Assembly (NCBI GenBank): GCA_963702495.1
Contig: CAVPDA010000020.1
Coordinates: 1-64,000 of the forward strand
Direction of reading: 5' to 3'
DNA from: CAVPDA01 sp963702495
GTDB lineage: Bacteria > Pseudomonadota > Gammaproteobacteria > Burkholderiales > Rhodocyclaceae
Length of the DNA stretch: 64,000 nucleotides
A program made the position numbers and the translations under genes. Below, piece after piece: positions 16,043 through 24,664 of the stretch; positions within the stretch are counted from its first letter, which is position 1; the number at the start of each line of letters is the position of its first letter. The notes under the pieces were generated by a model, which worked only from the letters and a program-made list of their open reading frames with translations, did no database searches and was not told the origin of the DNA.

Positions 16043-17341
16043 ATGAAGAATCCCTCATCGCATCAGACGCCGACCGGGCTCGCAAGCGGCCAGAGCGCTG
16101 CCCTGGTTTCGCGCTGGCGCCAGGTGCGCCAGCGCACCGAGGCCCTGGCCGCGCCCCTGTCGTCCGAGGATTGCCAAGTGCAATCGATGCCGGATGCGAG
16201 CCCGGTCAAGTGGCATCTCGCCCATACCAGCTGGTTCTTCGAAACCTTCGTTCTGGAACGCGAGCTGCCCGGCTACGCGCAGTTCCATCCGGCGTACCGC
16301 GTGCTTTACAACTCCTACTACAACGGCATCGGCGCTGCCCATCCCCGCGCCCAGCGCGGACTGCTGTCGCGGCCCGGCCTGGAGGAAGTGATGGCCTATC
16401 GGCGCCATGTCGATGCGGCGATCGAGTCACTCGTCGGGGGACAGCGGTTGCGCCCCGCTGTGGCGCGAATGATCGAACTCGGCATCCATCACGAGGAACA
16501 GCACCAGGAGCTGCTGTTGACCGACGTCAAGCACATGCTGTCGTGCAACCCCCAGCAGCCCGCCTATGCCCGGCGCTGGCCGCTGGCAGCGGTGAGTCCG
16601 CAGCCGCTGGCGTGGCAGCGGTGGGAGGGCGGCGTGCGGCGCATCGGTCACGACGGAACGGGTTTCCACTACGACAACGAGACGCCGCGCCACCGCCAGT
16701 TCGTGGCCGGCTTCGCCATCGCCTCGCGTCTCGTGACCAATGGCGAGTTCACCGCGTTCATCGAGGACGGCGGCTACCGCCGGCCGGAACTGTGGTTGTC
16801 GCTGGGGTGGGATGCGGTGCGAAGCGAAGGATGGCAGGCGCCCCTGTATTGGGAGCGGCGCGAGGGCAGGTGGCGCGTATTCACCCTGCAGGGAGCAGTG
16901 GAGATGGACCCCCACACGCCATTATGTCATGTCAGCCTGTTCGAGGCCGATGCCTACGCCCGCTGGGCCGGGGCGCGGCTGCCGACGGAAGCGGAATGGG
17001 AAGTTGCGGCCGCGGATGCCCCGGTGGCAGGTAACCTGCTGGAGGCGGAGGCGTTTCATCCGCTGCCCCTGGCCGATGCCGGCGGCGACAGTCCGAAGCA
17101 GCTCTTCGGTGACGTCTGGGAATGGACTTCCAGCGCGTATGCGCCCTATCCCGGATTTCGCGCCGCCGCGGGTGCAGTGGGGGAGTACAACGGCAAGTTC
17201 ATGTGCAACCAGTATGTGCTGCGCGGCGGGTCCTGTGCCACGCCGCGGCAGCATATCCGGGCCAGCTACCGCAACTTCTTCCCGCCCGGCGCGCGCTGGC
17301 AGTTCTCCGGCATACGGCTGGCGCGGGACGAGGGCGACTGA
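16043..17341 (+). CDS. egtB: EgtB-type non-haem iron sulfoxide synthase
   Basis: A 432-residue protein starting at 16043 behind GGGAG. It has an N-terminal DinB-like domain with HLAHTSWFFETF (H61) and HHEEQHQELLL (H150, H154), the expected three-His iron site, and a C-terminal formylglycine-enzyme-like domain (RLPTEAEWEVAA, GDVWEWTSS, VLRGGSCATP). EgtB joins cysteine to hercynine with O2 in ergothioneine synthesis; the related SenA makes selenoneine. No egtD-type methyltransferase or senBC is adjacent, so the product stays open. Clear family, uncertain substrate. Confidence 0.85.
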   Translation: MKNPSSHQTPTGLASGQSAALVSRWRQVRQRTEALAAPLSSEDCQVQSMPDASPVKWHLAHTSWFFETFVLERELPGYAQFHPAYRVLYNSYYNGIGAAHPRAQRGLLSRPGLEEVMAYRRHVDAAIESLVGGQRLRPAVARMIELGIHHEEQHQELLLTDVKHMLSCNPQQPAYARRWPLAAVSPQPLAWQRWEGGVRRIGHDGTGFHYDNETPRHRQFVAGFAIASRLVTNGEFTAFIEDGGYRRPELWLSLGWDAVRSEGWQAPLYWERREGRWRVFTLQGAVEMDPHTPLCHVSLFEADAYARWAGARLPTEAEWEVAAADAPVAGNLLEAEAFHPLPLADAGGDSPKQLFGDVWEWTSSAYAPYPGFRAAAGAVGEYNGKFMCNQYVLRGGSCATPRQHIRASYRNFFPPGARWQFSGIRLARDEGD

Positions 17342-17415
17342 CCCGCACAAGGGGTTTGCTTGCAACGCACGGCGACCCAGGCGCGGCGCCGCAGTTCCGG
17401 TGCGAACCTGCAGCG

Positions 17416-17946
17416 CTACTTCGCCGGTACCGGGCGGTCCTTGTCCAAGGGGCCGAGAATTGCCGGCGTCACCTCATCGAAGGTGACGATGCGCGTTCCC
17501 TTGTGATCCTTGAGGAAATCCTGCGCGTCCTCGCGGCTGGCGAGCGGCACCAGTTCGTGGCCCATCGGGCCGAGCACGTCGGAGCCGATGACGAAGAACG
17601 CGCGGCGCGCATCGATGCGGGTGAGGCCGTAGAACTCGGTGACCTCGATCGCGACGATGTCCTTTGCGGCGTGTCCCGGCGCGTACTTGGGCAGGTCGGA
17701 CAGGTACTTGAACATGTCCTTGGCGCCGTCGAAGTAATGGGCGTGGCCGGCGCGGTAGAGCACGCTCGCCACCCAGTTCGGGTACTTCGATACCAGCATG
17801 CCGCATACGGGACACAGGTCCTTCGCCCCCGGCTTTGGCGCGTGCTGCTGCGCGGGGGTTCGTGTCGAGGCGAGGGCCGCCGCCGTGGCGAGCAGCATGC
17901 GCAGCAAGGTGCGGCGGCTCATTCCTGTGCGTGGTACGTCGTGCAT
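17416..17946 (-). CDS. nosL: NosL-family copper chaperone
   Basis: A 176-residue exported protein. The N-terminus MSRRTLLRMLLATAAALA gives a Tat-like or lipoprotein-like leader after a short extension. CPVCGM lies at 45-50, the Cu(I)-binding motif of NosL, and the rest follows the family (FKYLSDLPKY, FVIGSDVLGPMGHELVP). NosL carries Cu(I) to the nitrous oxide reductase apparatus, but nosZ is not in the window. It is the last gene of the minus-strand copper operon, 10 bp after the TauE/SafE-type gene. Confidence 0.9.
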   Translation of the reverse strand: MHDVPRTGMSRRTLLRMLLATAAALASTRTPAQQHAPKPGAKDLCPVCGMLVSKYPNWVASVLYRAGHAHYFDGAKDMFKYLSDLPKYAPGHAAKDIVAIEVTEFYGLTRIDARRAFFVIGSDVLGPMGHELVPLASREDAQDFLKDHKGTRIVTFDEVTPAILGPLDKDRPVPAK

Positions 17947-17956
17947 CTTCGCGTTC

Positions 17957-18668
17957 CTACCAGTTGCCCAGCTTGGACATGATGCCGTAATAGGCGACGC
18001 CCTGATAAACGGTGGCGAGCCCGAGGGCGATGACGATCACCGCCGCGCTCTTCAGCAGCATGCCGCGCACCCGGTTGCCGAGCTTGCCGAAGATCAGGCT
18101 GACGAACAGCATCGAGGGCAATGTGCCGGCGCCGAAGGCGAGCAGCAGCAGACCTCCTTCCAGCGGGGTGGCGGCGGTGGTGGCCTTCACCGCCATCGCC
18201 ATCGTCATCGAACAGGGCATCAGGCCGTTCACCACAGCCGCCGATGGCGGCGCCGGCGACCACACCCTTCTTCGGCGCGTCGAACAGCAGCTTGTGCAGC
18301 CATGAAACCTTGGCGAAGCTCATCGTGAGGCGCCACGGCGACAGCCCCATGGTCTCCAGGCCGAGCAGGATGACGACGACGCCGGCGATGATCTGCAGTA
18401 TGCCCTGCGCCTTGCCGATGATCCCGGTCTGGACCAGCACGGCGCCGAGGGCGGCCGCAATGAATCCGACCAGCGTGTACATCGTGATGCGGGCCGCATG
18501 ATAGGCCGCCACCGGCAGAAAGTTATTGCGCTGCTCGCCGAACTTCAGGAAGAACCCCGACACCAGGGCGCCGCACATGCCGACGCAATGGCCGCTGCCG
18601 AGAATGCCGGTCATGAAGGCGAGGGAGTACGAAAGCTGGGCGATGACCTGATGCTGGCTATGGTCCAT
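17957..18668 (-). pseudogene. TauE/SafE-type (DsbD_2) membrane protein, frameshifted
   Basis: The N-terminal half (start 18668 behind GAGG; MDHSQHQVIAQLSYSLAF, then SGHCVGMCGALVSGFFL) reads in one frame to about 18236. The C-terminal half (VVNGLMPCSMTMAMAVKAT, then GTLPSMLFVSLIFGKLGN) reads in the next frame. Removing one base near 18236 joins them into a normal-length six-helix protein with both Cys motifs. Such proteins occur with NosL, CcoI-type ATPases and cytochrome oxidase assembly genes. The intact flanking sequence suggests a read error or very recent mutation. Confidence 0.8.
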
Positions 18669-18776
18669 GGCGAAATGCCTCATCGCACCGCAGCAGGTAG
18701 GGTGCGCCGTGCGCACCGGTCGTGGATCGGCGCGCCCGGCGCGCCCTACGGGAGGTCGGCGCGATCCGGGGCATCG

Positions 18777-21233
18777 TCATGAGCGTTGCAGCCGCAGCGA
18801 ATTGGTCACCACCGACACCGAAGACAGAGCCATGGCGGCGGAAGCGATCATGGGCGAGAGCCGGCCCAGGGCCGCCACGGGAATGGCCACGGTGTTGTAG
18901 CCCAGGGCCCAGAACAGGTTCTGCTTGATCACCGTGAGCGTGAAGCGCGACAGGGCGATGGCTTCGGCGACCTTGGCCAGATCGCCCGCCACCAGCGTCA
19001 CATCGGCCGCCTCGATCGACACGTCGGTGCCGCTGCCGATGGCGAAGCCGACGTCTGCGGCCGCCAGCGCCGGCGCGTCGTTCACGCCGTCCCCGATCAT
19101 GCCGACTTTCTCGCCCGCCGCGCGCAGTTCGTGGATCAGTTGCAGCTTGCGCTGGGGCGTGGCGCGAGCAATTACGGCATCGATGCCGACCTCGCGCGCG
19201 ATGTGCCGTGCCGCCGCCTCGACATCGCCGGTGGCCATCACGGTCTTCACGCCGAGACGGTGCAGCCTGCGGATCGCCTCGGCGGTGGTGGCGCGCGGCC
19301 GGTCGGCGATGGCGAACACCGCCGCGAGCTTGCCGTCGATGGCTACCAGCACCGGCGTCTTGCCCTGCCGCGCCCAGGCCGCGGCCTGATCCGCCGCGGC
19401 GGTGCATGCGACGCCGGCTTCCTCCAGCAGCGCGGCGTTGCCGACCAGGACGGCGAGCCCTTCGACGCGCGCGCTCACGCCGCGTCCCGCCTGCATGCCG
19501 AAGGACTGGGCGGAGGGAGCGGAGATGCCGTGATCGCGCACGTAGGTGCGCAGCGCCTTCGCCAGAAAGTGCTCCGATCCCGCCTCGGCGGCGGCGACCA
19601 ATGTCAGAACCCGGGAGTCCGCGCGGCGCGAGAGGTTGGAAAAATCGGTCACCACCGGCCTGCCTTCGGTCAGGGTGCCGGTCTTGTCGAAGACGACCGT
19701 GGTGAGATGGGCGGCGGTCTCCAGGCTGTCGCCGCGGCGGATGAAGATGCCGCGCTTCGCCGCCTGTCCCGTCCCCGCCATGATCGCCGTGGGCGTCGCC
19801 AGCCCCAGGGCGCAGGGGCAGGCGATGAGCAGCACCGCGGTGGCATGGGTCAGGGCCAGGCGCGTCGAGTGGCCCGCCAGCAGCCAGCCGCCGGCCGTGA
19901 TGCCGGCCAGCCCCATCACTGCCGGCACGAACACGGCGGCGATGCGGTCGGCCATCTTCTGCACCGGCAGCTTCGTACCCTGGGCCTGGTCCACCAGACG
20001 CACGATGCCCGACAGCACGGTGGCGGTGCCGACGGCGGTGACCCGCATGTCGAAGGAACCGCTCTGATTCACGCAGCCGCCGACGGCGCGCTCGCCGCCG
20101 ATCTTGCTCACGGGCAGGCTCTCGCCGGTGAGCATGGACTCGTCCACCTGCGAGGCGCCGGCGATGAGGATGCCATCGGTGGGGACCTTTTCGCCGGGCC
20201 GCACCCGCACCACGTCGCCGACGCGAAGATCGTCCACCGCGATAGTGGCCTCGCTGCCGTCGCGCAGCACCGTCGCGGTCGCCGGCTGCAATTCGATCAG
20301 CTTGCGGATCGCCTCGCTCGCCTTGCCCTTCGCCTTCTCCTCCAGATAGCGGCCGAGCAGCACGAAGGTGACGATGCCCGCCGCCGCCTCGAAGTAGACG
20401 TGGTGGCTGCCGCGGCGGAACAGCTCCGGTATGCTGTACGCGTACGCAGCGCCGGCGCCCAGCGCCACCAGGGTGTCCATGTTGGCTTCGCGCTGCTTGG
20501 CCAGCATCCACGCCTTCTCGAAGATCTGGCGGCCGCTGCCGAACAGGACCGGCGTGGCGAAGGCGAACTCGATCAGCTTGAGCAAGGGGTGGCGCGCCAT
20601 CGCCATGCCCAGCGCCATCACCGGCAGCGTGTGCAGGGCGGCCTGGGCGAAGCGCCGCCACGCCTGGCGCACGTGTTCGCGCTCCCGCTCCACCAGCAGC
20701 CGGCGCTGCGCCAGCGTGTCCATCGGACGCGCTTCATAGCCAAGGCGGGCAACGCCGGCGTAGATGTCGTCGCGGGTGATGCGCCCCTTCACCATGGCAC
20801 TGCCGGCGGCGAAGTTCACCCGCGCCGAGTTCACCCGCGGGTCGCGCGCCAGCGACAGTTCGATCAGCAGGGCGCAGGAGGCGCAGGTCATGCCCTCGAT
20901 CGCCACCGTGCATTCCTGCGGCGGCTGGTCCGGGGCCGCGGGCACGGGCGTGGGCGCCGGTGGCGGCGCGGCGGCGGGCCGCGTGACAAGATTGCCGATC
21001 ACCGCATCCACCACCGACAGCAGGCGCTCCAGCGGCATGCGCGCGGCATCGAAGTGGATCGCCACCGAGCCGATCTCGGGCACGGCGCGCACGTGGCGGA
21101 TCTCGGGCCGCTTGCGCAGCAGGATCTCCAGGATGTAGGCGCGCTCCGCCTGCCCCTTGAGCGGCGGAGCGACGACACGCACGCGCCGTTCGAGCGCGTG
21201 CGCGACGCGCAGGTTGCGCAACTCCGAGGCCAT
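18777..21233 (-). CDS. copA: Copper-translocating P-type ATPase
   Basis: An 818-residue P1B-type ATPase. The N-terminus has a cysteine-free HMA-like fold (1-80), a Pro/Ala linker, then a true HMA domain with GMTCASC at 114-120. The core has TGES at 369-372, the transport motif CPC at 472-474, DKTGT at 516-520 and GDGVNDAPAL further on. CPC plus HMA indicates Cu(I) (or Ag) export to the periplasm. In respiratory bacteria such pumps (CopA2/CcoI) often feed copper to cbb3 oxidase, and the company of NosL and thiol-redox genes favours that over detoxification. The start codon overlaps the previous stop (TAATG). Confidence 0.92.
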   Translation of the reverse strand: MASELRNLRVAHALERRVRVVAPPLKGQAERAYILEILLRKRPEIRHVRAVPEIGSVAIHFDAARMPLERLLSVVDAVIGNLVTRPAAAPPPAPTPVPAAPDQPPQECTVAIEGMTCASCALLIELSLARDPRVNSARVNFAAGSAMVKGRITRDDIYAGVARLGYEARPMDTLAQRRLLVEREREHVRQAWRRFAQAALHTLPVMALGMAMARHPLLKLIEFAFATPVLFGSGRQIFEKAWMLAKQREANMDTLVALGAGAAYAYSIPELFRRGSHHVYFEAAAGIVTFVLLGRYLEEKAKGKASEAIRKLIELQPATATVLRDGSEATIAVDDLRVGDVVRVRPGEKVPTDGILIAGASQVDESMLTGESLPVSKIGGERAVGGCVNQSGSFDMRVTAVGTATVLSGIVRLVDQAQGTKLPVQKMADRIAAVFVPAVMGLAGITAGGWLLAGHSTRLALTHATAVLLIACPCALGLATPTAIMAGTGQAAKRGIFIRRGDSLETAAHLTTVVFDKTGTLTEGRPVVTDFSNLSRRADSRVLTLVAAAEAGSEHFLAKALRTYVRDHGISAPSAQSFGMQAGRGVSARVEGLAVLVGNAALLEEAGVACTAAADQAAAWARQGKTPVLVAIDGKLAAVFAIADRPRATTAEAIRRLHRLGVKTVMATGDVEAAARHIAREVGIDAVIARATPQRKLQLIHELRAAGEKVGMIGDGVNDAPALAAADVGFAIGSGTDVSIEAADVTLVAGDLAKVAEAIALSRFTLTVIKQNLFWALGYNTVAIPVAALGRLSPMIASAAMALSSVSVVTNSLRLQRS

Positions 21234-21886
21234 TATTTCTTCAGTGCCTGCTTGCGGGAGCGCACCAGCAGAAACACCAGGTAGAACACGGTCAGCCACT
21301 CGTAGCGATAGGTGAACGGCGCCTGGGTCCAGCGCTTGGTGATCAGATCCCAGTGGATCTTCACCAGGTAGAGCGCGGCGATGTCGTTGAGAAAGTTGAT
21401 GACGGTGCGCTCGTCCAGCCCCTTGGGCAGCCGGCTGTCGGACGCGGCCCGGGCCTTGGCGTAATGCGTGAAACCGATGGCCTTGGCGCGCCACTCGTGG
21501 GCCCTCTCGCGCAACGCGCCGCCTTTGGCCTGCAGCCAGCGCACGGCATCGACGCCGCGGCGCTGCGGCGCCGCTTGGACCGGCTGCGTTGGCGGCGGAA
21601 CGGGTGCGGCGCCGCCCGGCGCACCCAGTGCCACGGCTTCGTGCACCGCCTCGCGCAGCCGCCGCGCCACCGCCCCCAGCGGGCACGCCACCGACTGGTA
21701 GCGAATGGCGAGCTTGTGTGCGCTCGGGAAGCAATCCACCCGATACACGCCGTCCAGCTCGAGCAGGCGGCGCCGTATGAGCTGCATGGCCGCGTCCGTG
21801 CACAGCGCTGGGGGCAGCGAGAAGCGGACGTGACCTTCGCTGCGATGGCGCAGCAAAATCTGCCGTTCAAGCGACTGGATATCCAT
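21233..21886 (-). CDS. Unknown HMA-like protein with a C-terminal membrane span
   Basis: A 217-residue protein starting at 21886 (MDIQSLERQILL). The first ~95 residues look like a degenerate ferredoxin-like HMA domain (VRFSLPPALCTDAAMQLI, DGVYRVDCFPSAHKLAIRY), similar to the cysteine-free first domain of the following ATPase. A Pro-rich linker, a charged helical part and one C-terminal membrane helix (WLTVFYLVFLLV) follow. It overlaps the ATPase gene by one base. Function is not known; an accessory or regulatory role for the pump is inferred from position. Confidence 0.6.
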   Translation of the reverse strand: MDIQSLERQILLRHRSEGHVRFSLPPALCTDAAMQLIRRRLLELDGVYRVDCFPSAHKLAIRYQSVACPLGAVARRLREAVHEAVALGAPGGAAPVPPPTQPVQAAPQRRGVDAVRWLQAKGGALRERAHEWRAKAIGFTHYAKARAASDSRLPKGLDERTVINFLNDIAALYLVKIHWDLITKRWTQAPFTYRYEWLTVFYLVFLLVRSRKQALKK

Positions 21887-21918
21887 CTGTCGTTTGGAAT
21901 TATGGCACTGCGGCGTTC

Positions 21919-22269
21919 TTACTCGGGCGTTGCCTGTTTCTCTTCGGCTTCCTTGGCTTCCTCGATGATGTCCTCGAGGTTTTCCTTCTGCTGCAGGATG
22001 AAATCCTTGCCCATGCCGCTGGCCTTGGAAACGGCGAGCACGATTTCCTTCTCGTACTTGTGGAGGAAATAGCCGGCCGCCGCTCCCGCCGCCAGCAGCA
22101 CCAGCGGATTGGTGAACAGCCCGCGCAGCAAGCCGCGGCCGGCGAGGTACCCGGTGGTGGCCAGCATGCCGGTTGCCATCGCTCCGGGCACCATGCTGCC
22201 TGCCATCGGTGAACCCATCATGTGCGCGCCCATGTTGGCTGCGCCTTCCATTGCCGCGTGTGAGTGCAT
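21919..22269 (-). CDS. Small membrane protein with a Met/His-rich N-terminus
   Basis: A 116-residue protein starting at 22269 behind GGAGGA. The first 35 residues are rich in Met and His (MHSHAAMEG, AHMMGSPMAGSMV), typical of soft-metal binding. One or two hydrophobic segments (ATTGYLAGRGLLRGLF, PLVLLAAGAAAGYFL) and a charged C-terminal helix follow. Family not recognised. Its place between the CxxC ribbon protein and the copper pump suggests copper handling. Confidence 0.65.
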   Translation of the reverse strand: MHSHAAMEGAANMGAHMMGSPMAGSMVPGAMATGMLATTGYLAGRGLLRGLFTNPLVLLAAGAAAGYFLHKYEKEIVLAVSKASGMGKDFILQQKENLEDIIEEAKEAEEKQATPE

Positions 22270-22282
22270 GCATTCCTCCAGT

Positions 22283-22462
22283 CTAGTTCGTCGGTTTCTT
22301 CGGTTCGGCCGGCGGCGGCACTTCGCGCACGTTGTTCAACATGCGATAGATGCCGACGCAGCCTTCGCAGCAGAATTGTAGTGACTTCTCGGCCGTGTGC
22401 AGGAAAAACGGCTTCTTGCCCACGTCCAGGCCGCAAAGATCGCAGCCGCGCTTCTCGCTCAT
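22283..22462 (-). CDS. Stand-alone CxxC...CCxxC zinc-ribbon-like metal-binding protein
   Basis: A 59-residue protein starting at 22462, its ATGA overlapping the stop of the thioredoxin-like gene. C7/C10 and C31/C32/C35 form a CDLCG...FCCEGCVGIY pattern, the same arrangement as the N-terminal metal-binding domain of FixI/CcoI-type P-type ATPases. Here it is a separate polypeptide while the downstream ATPase lacks that domain, so it may be its detached metal donor. Confidence 0.72.
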   Translation of the reverse strand: MSEKRGCDLCGLDVGKKPFFLHTAEKSLQFCCEGCVGIYRMLNNVREVPPPAEPKKPTN

Positions 22463-22953
22463 TGCAGCAAGTCTCCCGCCAATTTGTCGAAGGTGGCCTC
22501 CTCCGCCTCCCCCAGCACCTTGGCGCGGACCACGCCCCTGGCGTCGATGAAATAGGTGGTGGGCAGGGCGATCACGCCGTACTTCTTGGCGATGTCCGCC
22601 TCCTCGTCGATCAGCGCCGGATAGCTGACGCCGATCTTGCGCATGAAGGCATCGACCGTCTTCTCGTCCTGCCCGACATTGACCGCCAGCACGTTCAAGC
22701 CCTGACCCTGGCGGCGGCGATAGACCTGCTCGATGGACTTCATCTCGCCTTCGCAGTAGCGGCACCAGTCGGCCCAGAAGCGCACCACCACCGGTTTGCC
22801 GCGCAGGTCGTCGGGGAAACTCACCTGGCCGCCAGATAGCCTGCGCGCGCTGAAATTGGGGGCGGGGTCGCCGGTATTGAGTTTGACGGCAGAGCCGCCG
22901 CCGTCGCAGGCGGCGACCAGGGCCGCCATCAGGAGGGGGAAGAACAGGCGCAT
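22459..22953 (-). CDS. TlpA/ResA-like thioredoxin lipoprotein
   Basis: A 164-residue protein with a lipoprotein signal (LVAAC, lipid Cys at 16), a thioredoxin fold and active site WCRYC with C64 and C67. GVIALPTTYFIDARG carries the cis-Pro loop. TlpA/ResA proteins reduce periplasmic disulfides, for instance to prepare apocytochrome c or the CuA site of oxidases for metal insertion. Four bases separate it from the upstream membrane-protein gene, and it overlaps the ribbon gene downstream. Confidence 0.88.
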   Translation of the reverse strand: MRLFFPLLMAALVAACDGGGSAVKLNTGDPAPNFSARRLSGGQVSFPDDLRGKPVVVRFWADWCRYCEGEMKSIEQVYRRRQGQGLNVLAVNVGQDEKTVDAFMRKIGVSYPALIDEEADIAKKYGVIALPTTYFIDARGVVRAKVLGEAEEATFDKLAGDLLQ

Positions 22954-22956
22954 GGA

Positions 22957-23970
22957 TCAGCTCTCGAGCAGGATCAGGTTGGAGTTCAGGATCAGGAACG
23001 TCAACACCGCCGCGAACAGGGCGAACAGCAGCGCCGCCACCATCGCCAGGCGGCGCGCCGCCTGCGGCACGATGGCGCGCAGGCTGGCGACGCGGGCGAA
23101 GGGCTGCACGGCGCCGACGCCGAGGCTGGCGGCGGTCGCGGCGAACAGCGGCACGTAGAGCCAGTAGCCGCGGTAATCGTACTCGGGCTTGAGCACGCAG
23201 AACGGGCAATGATGATGCGGATGCTCGTAGATGTAGAGCGAGAGAAAGGACAGCACCCCGGCCAGCGCCACGACGAACACCGCCGCCCCAGCCGCCGCTG
23301 CGGCATAGCCGATGCCCGCACCGGCATCCGCCCTCAGTGCATACCAGCCGCATGTCACTACGGCCAGGGCAAGGGTGGCGTAGAACGCCGCCATGCTCGG
23401 CAGCGGCGGAAAGGCCGACGCTTCGGCCGCCAGCGTCTTGCTGTCGCTGGAGAACAGGCTGCCGCAGCAGGAGGTGATGACATTCGCCTTGAGGCCGAGA
23501 AAGTACTCGAGCTGCAGCGCGAAGGCGGCGATGACGAAGGGCAGGATGGCGAGCAGCAGCACGTACTTGATGCGCGTCAGCGGATAGTCACGGGCGCGGG
23601 TATCGACGTGGTTCACCACCAGCCAGCTGGAAGCGAGGAAGAACACCACCATCTGCGCGATCAGAGCCGGGAAGCCGAAGGCATTCACGTTGAGGGTGCC
23701 CACGGCGCACATGGCGCCAACGAACATCACCGACATCTTGTCGGCGTTGAAGATGAACAGCAGCAGCGCCACCAACTGGGTGGCGAAGACGAAGGCGAGC
23801 AGGGTGGAGATGAGGTACGTGCGCCGCTCCAGGCCAAGCTGGCGCTCCGAGCCGCTGCGGATGTCCCAATGGCGGATCAGGCTCAGGGCGAAAGGTCCGC
23901 TCGCCAGCAGCATCAGCGCGCTCACGCTCGAAGCGAGCAGCAGGGCAATGATGGCGGGCTGGAACAGCAT
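22957..23970 (-). CDS. Unknown polytopic membrane protein with HPHHHCPFC motif
   Basis: A 337-residue protein with about eight predicted membrane helices. Two features suggest metal or thiol chemistry: a Cys pair at 168-169 (ITSCCGSLF) and the loop HPHHHCPFC at 250-258 next to a membrane edge. I do not recognise the family. It lies between the ABC transporter ATPase gene and a TlpA-like lipoprotein gene, so it may be a membrane partner of either. The paired Cys and His-rich loop make copper or haem-related electron transfer plausible, without proof. Confidence 0.6.
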   Translation of the reverse strand: MLFQPAIIALLLASSVSALMLLASGPFALSLIRHWDIRSGSERQLGLERRTYLISTLLAFVFATQLVALLLFIFNADKMSVMFVGAMCAVGTLNVNAFGFPALIAQMVVFFLASSWLVVNHVDTRARDYPLTRIKYVLLLAILPFVIAAFALQLEYFLGLKANVITSCCGSLFSSDSKTLAAEASAFPPLPSMAAFYATLALAVVTCGWYALRADAGAGIGYAAAAAGAAVFVVALAGVLSFLSLYIYEHPHHHCPFCVLKPEYDYRGYWLYVPLFAATAASLGVGAVQPFARVASLRAIVPQAARRLAMVAALLFALFAAVLTFLILNSNLILLES

Positions 23971-23985
23971 GTCCGATCGCCTGCT

Positions 23986-24663
23986 TCAGTTGACTTCCAC
24001 CACATGGCCGTCGCGCAGGCCGATCACGGTATCGACCAGCGAGGATTCCACCACCAGGGGGTCGTGACTGGTGAGCAGCACGGTCTTGCCCTGCGTCTTC
24101 AGCATTTCCAGAATTCCCATGAATTCCTTCGCCAATGCGGTGTCCAGGTTGGCGGTCGGCTCGTCGGCGATCACCACCGACGGGTCGTTGATGAGGGCGC
24201 GGCAGATCGCGACCCGCTGCTGTTCGCCGCCGGACAGCCATTCGACCCGGGCGTCGCGGCGGTGGCCCAGCCGCAGATTCGCAAGCAAGTTTTCGGCCCG
24301 CTCCTTCAGGCTGCGCCAGTCCCGCCCCAGCGGATAGGCGGGGAGCATGATGTTCTCCAGCGCTGAGAGGCCCTTGATCAGGTTGAACTGCTGGAAGACG
24401 AAGCCGAAGGTCTGGCGCCGGATGTCGGTGAGGAAACGCTCCGGCAGCCCGGAAATGTCCTCGTCGTTGAGGCGCACGCGCCCGCTGGTGGGGCGGGCGA
24501 GGCAGCCGACCACGGTCAGGAGAGTGGTCTTGCCCGAGCCGCTGGGACCGCGCAGCGCCGTGACGCGCCGGGCGGTGATGCGCAGATCGACCCCGTTGAG
24601 CGCCCAGAACTCGTTTTCCCGGCCCTGGTTGAAGGCCTTGCGGATGGCGGAGAGTTCGATCAT
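23986..24663 (-). CDS. ABC transporter ATP-binding protein, LolD/MacB type
   Basis: A 225-residue ATPase with Walker A (GPSGSGKTT), Q-loop (FVFQQFNLI), signature (WLSGGEQQRVAIC), Walker B (VVIADEPTANLD) and H-loop (LTSHDP). Length and motifs fit the FtsE/LolD/MacB group, which works with FtsX-like permeases in mechanotransmission across the periplasm and not in simple import. The permease gene ends one base before it. Substrate unknown; context points to copper-site assembly or envelope maturation. Confidence 0.88.
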   Translation of the reverse strand: MIELSAIRKAFNQGRENEFWALNGVDLRITARRVTALRGPSGSGKTTLLTVVGCLARPTSGRVRLNDEDISGLPERFLTDIRRQTFGFVFQQFNLIKGLSALENIMLPAYPLGRDWRSLKERAENLLANLRLGHRRDARVEWLSGGEQQRVAICRALINDPSVVIADEPTANLDTALAKEFMGILEMLKTQGKTVLLTSHDPLVVESSLVDTVIGLRDGHVVEVN

Positions 24664-24664
24664 G

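Noticed and set aside
18786..21284. An 832-codon plus-strand frame over the Cu ATPase
   Set aside because: Antisense to a canonical P-type ATPase, rich in Gln/His/Arg, no recognisable motif.
22283..23353. A 356-codon frame containing the ribbon protein
   Set aside because: Only the last 59 codons look coding; upstream it is out of frame with two real genes.
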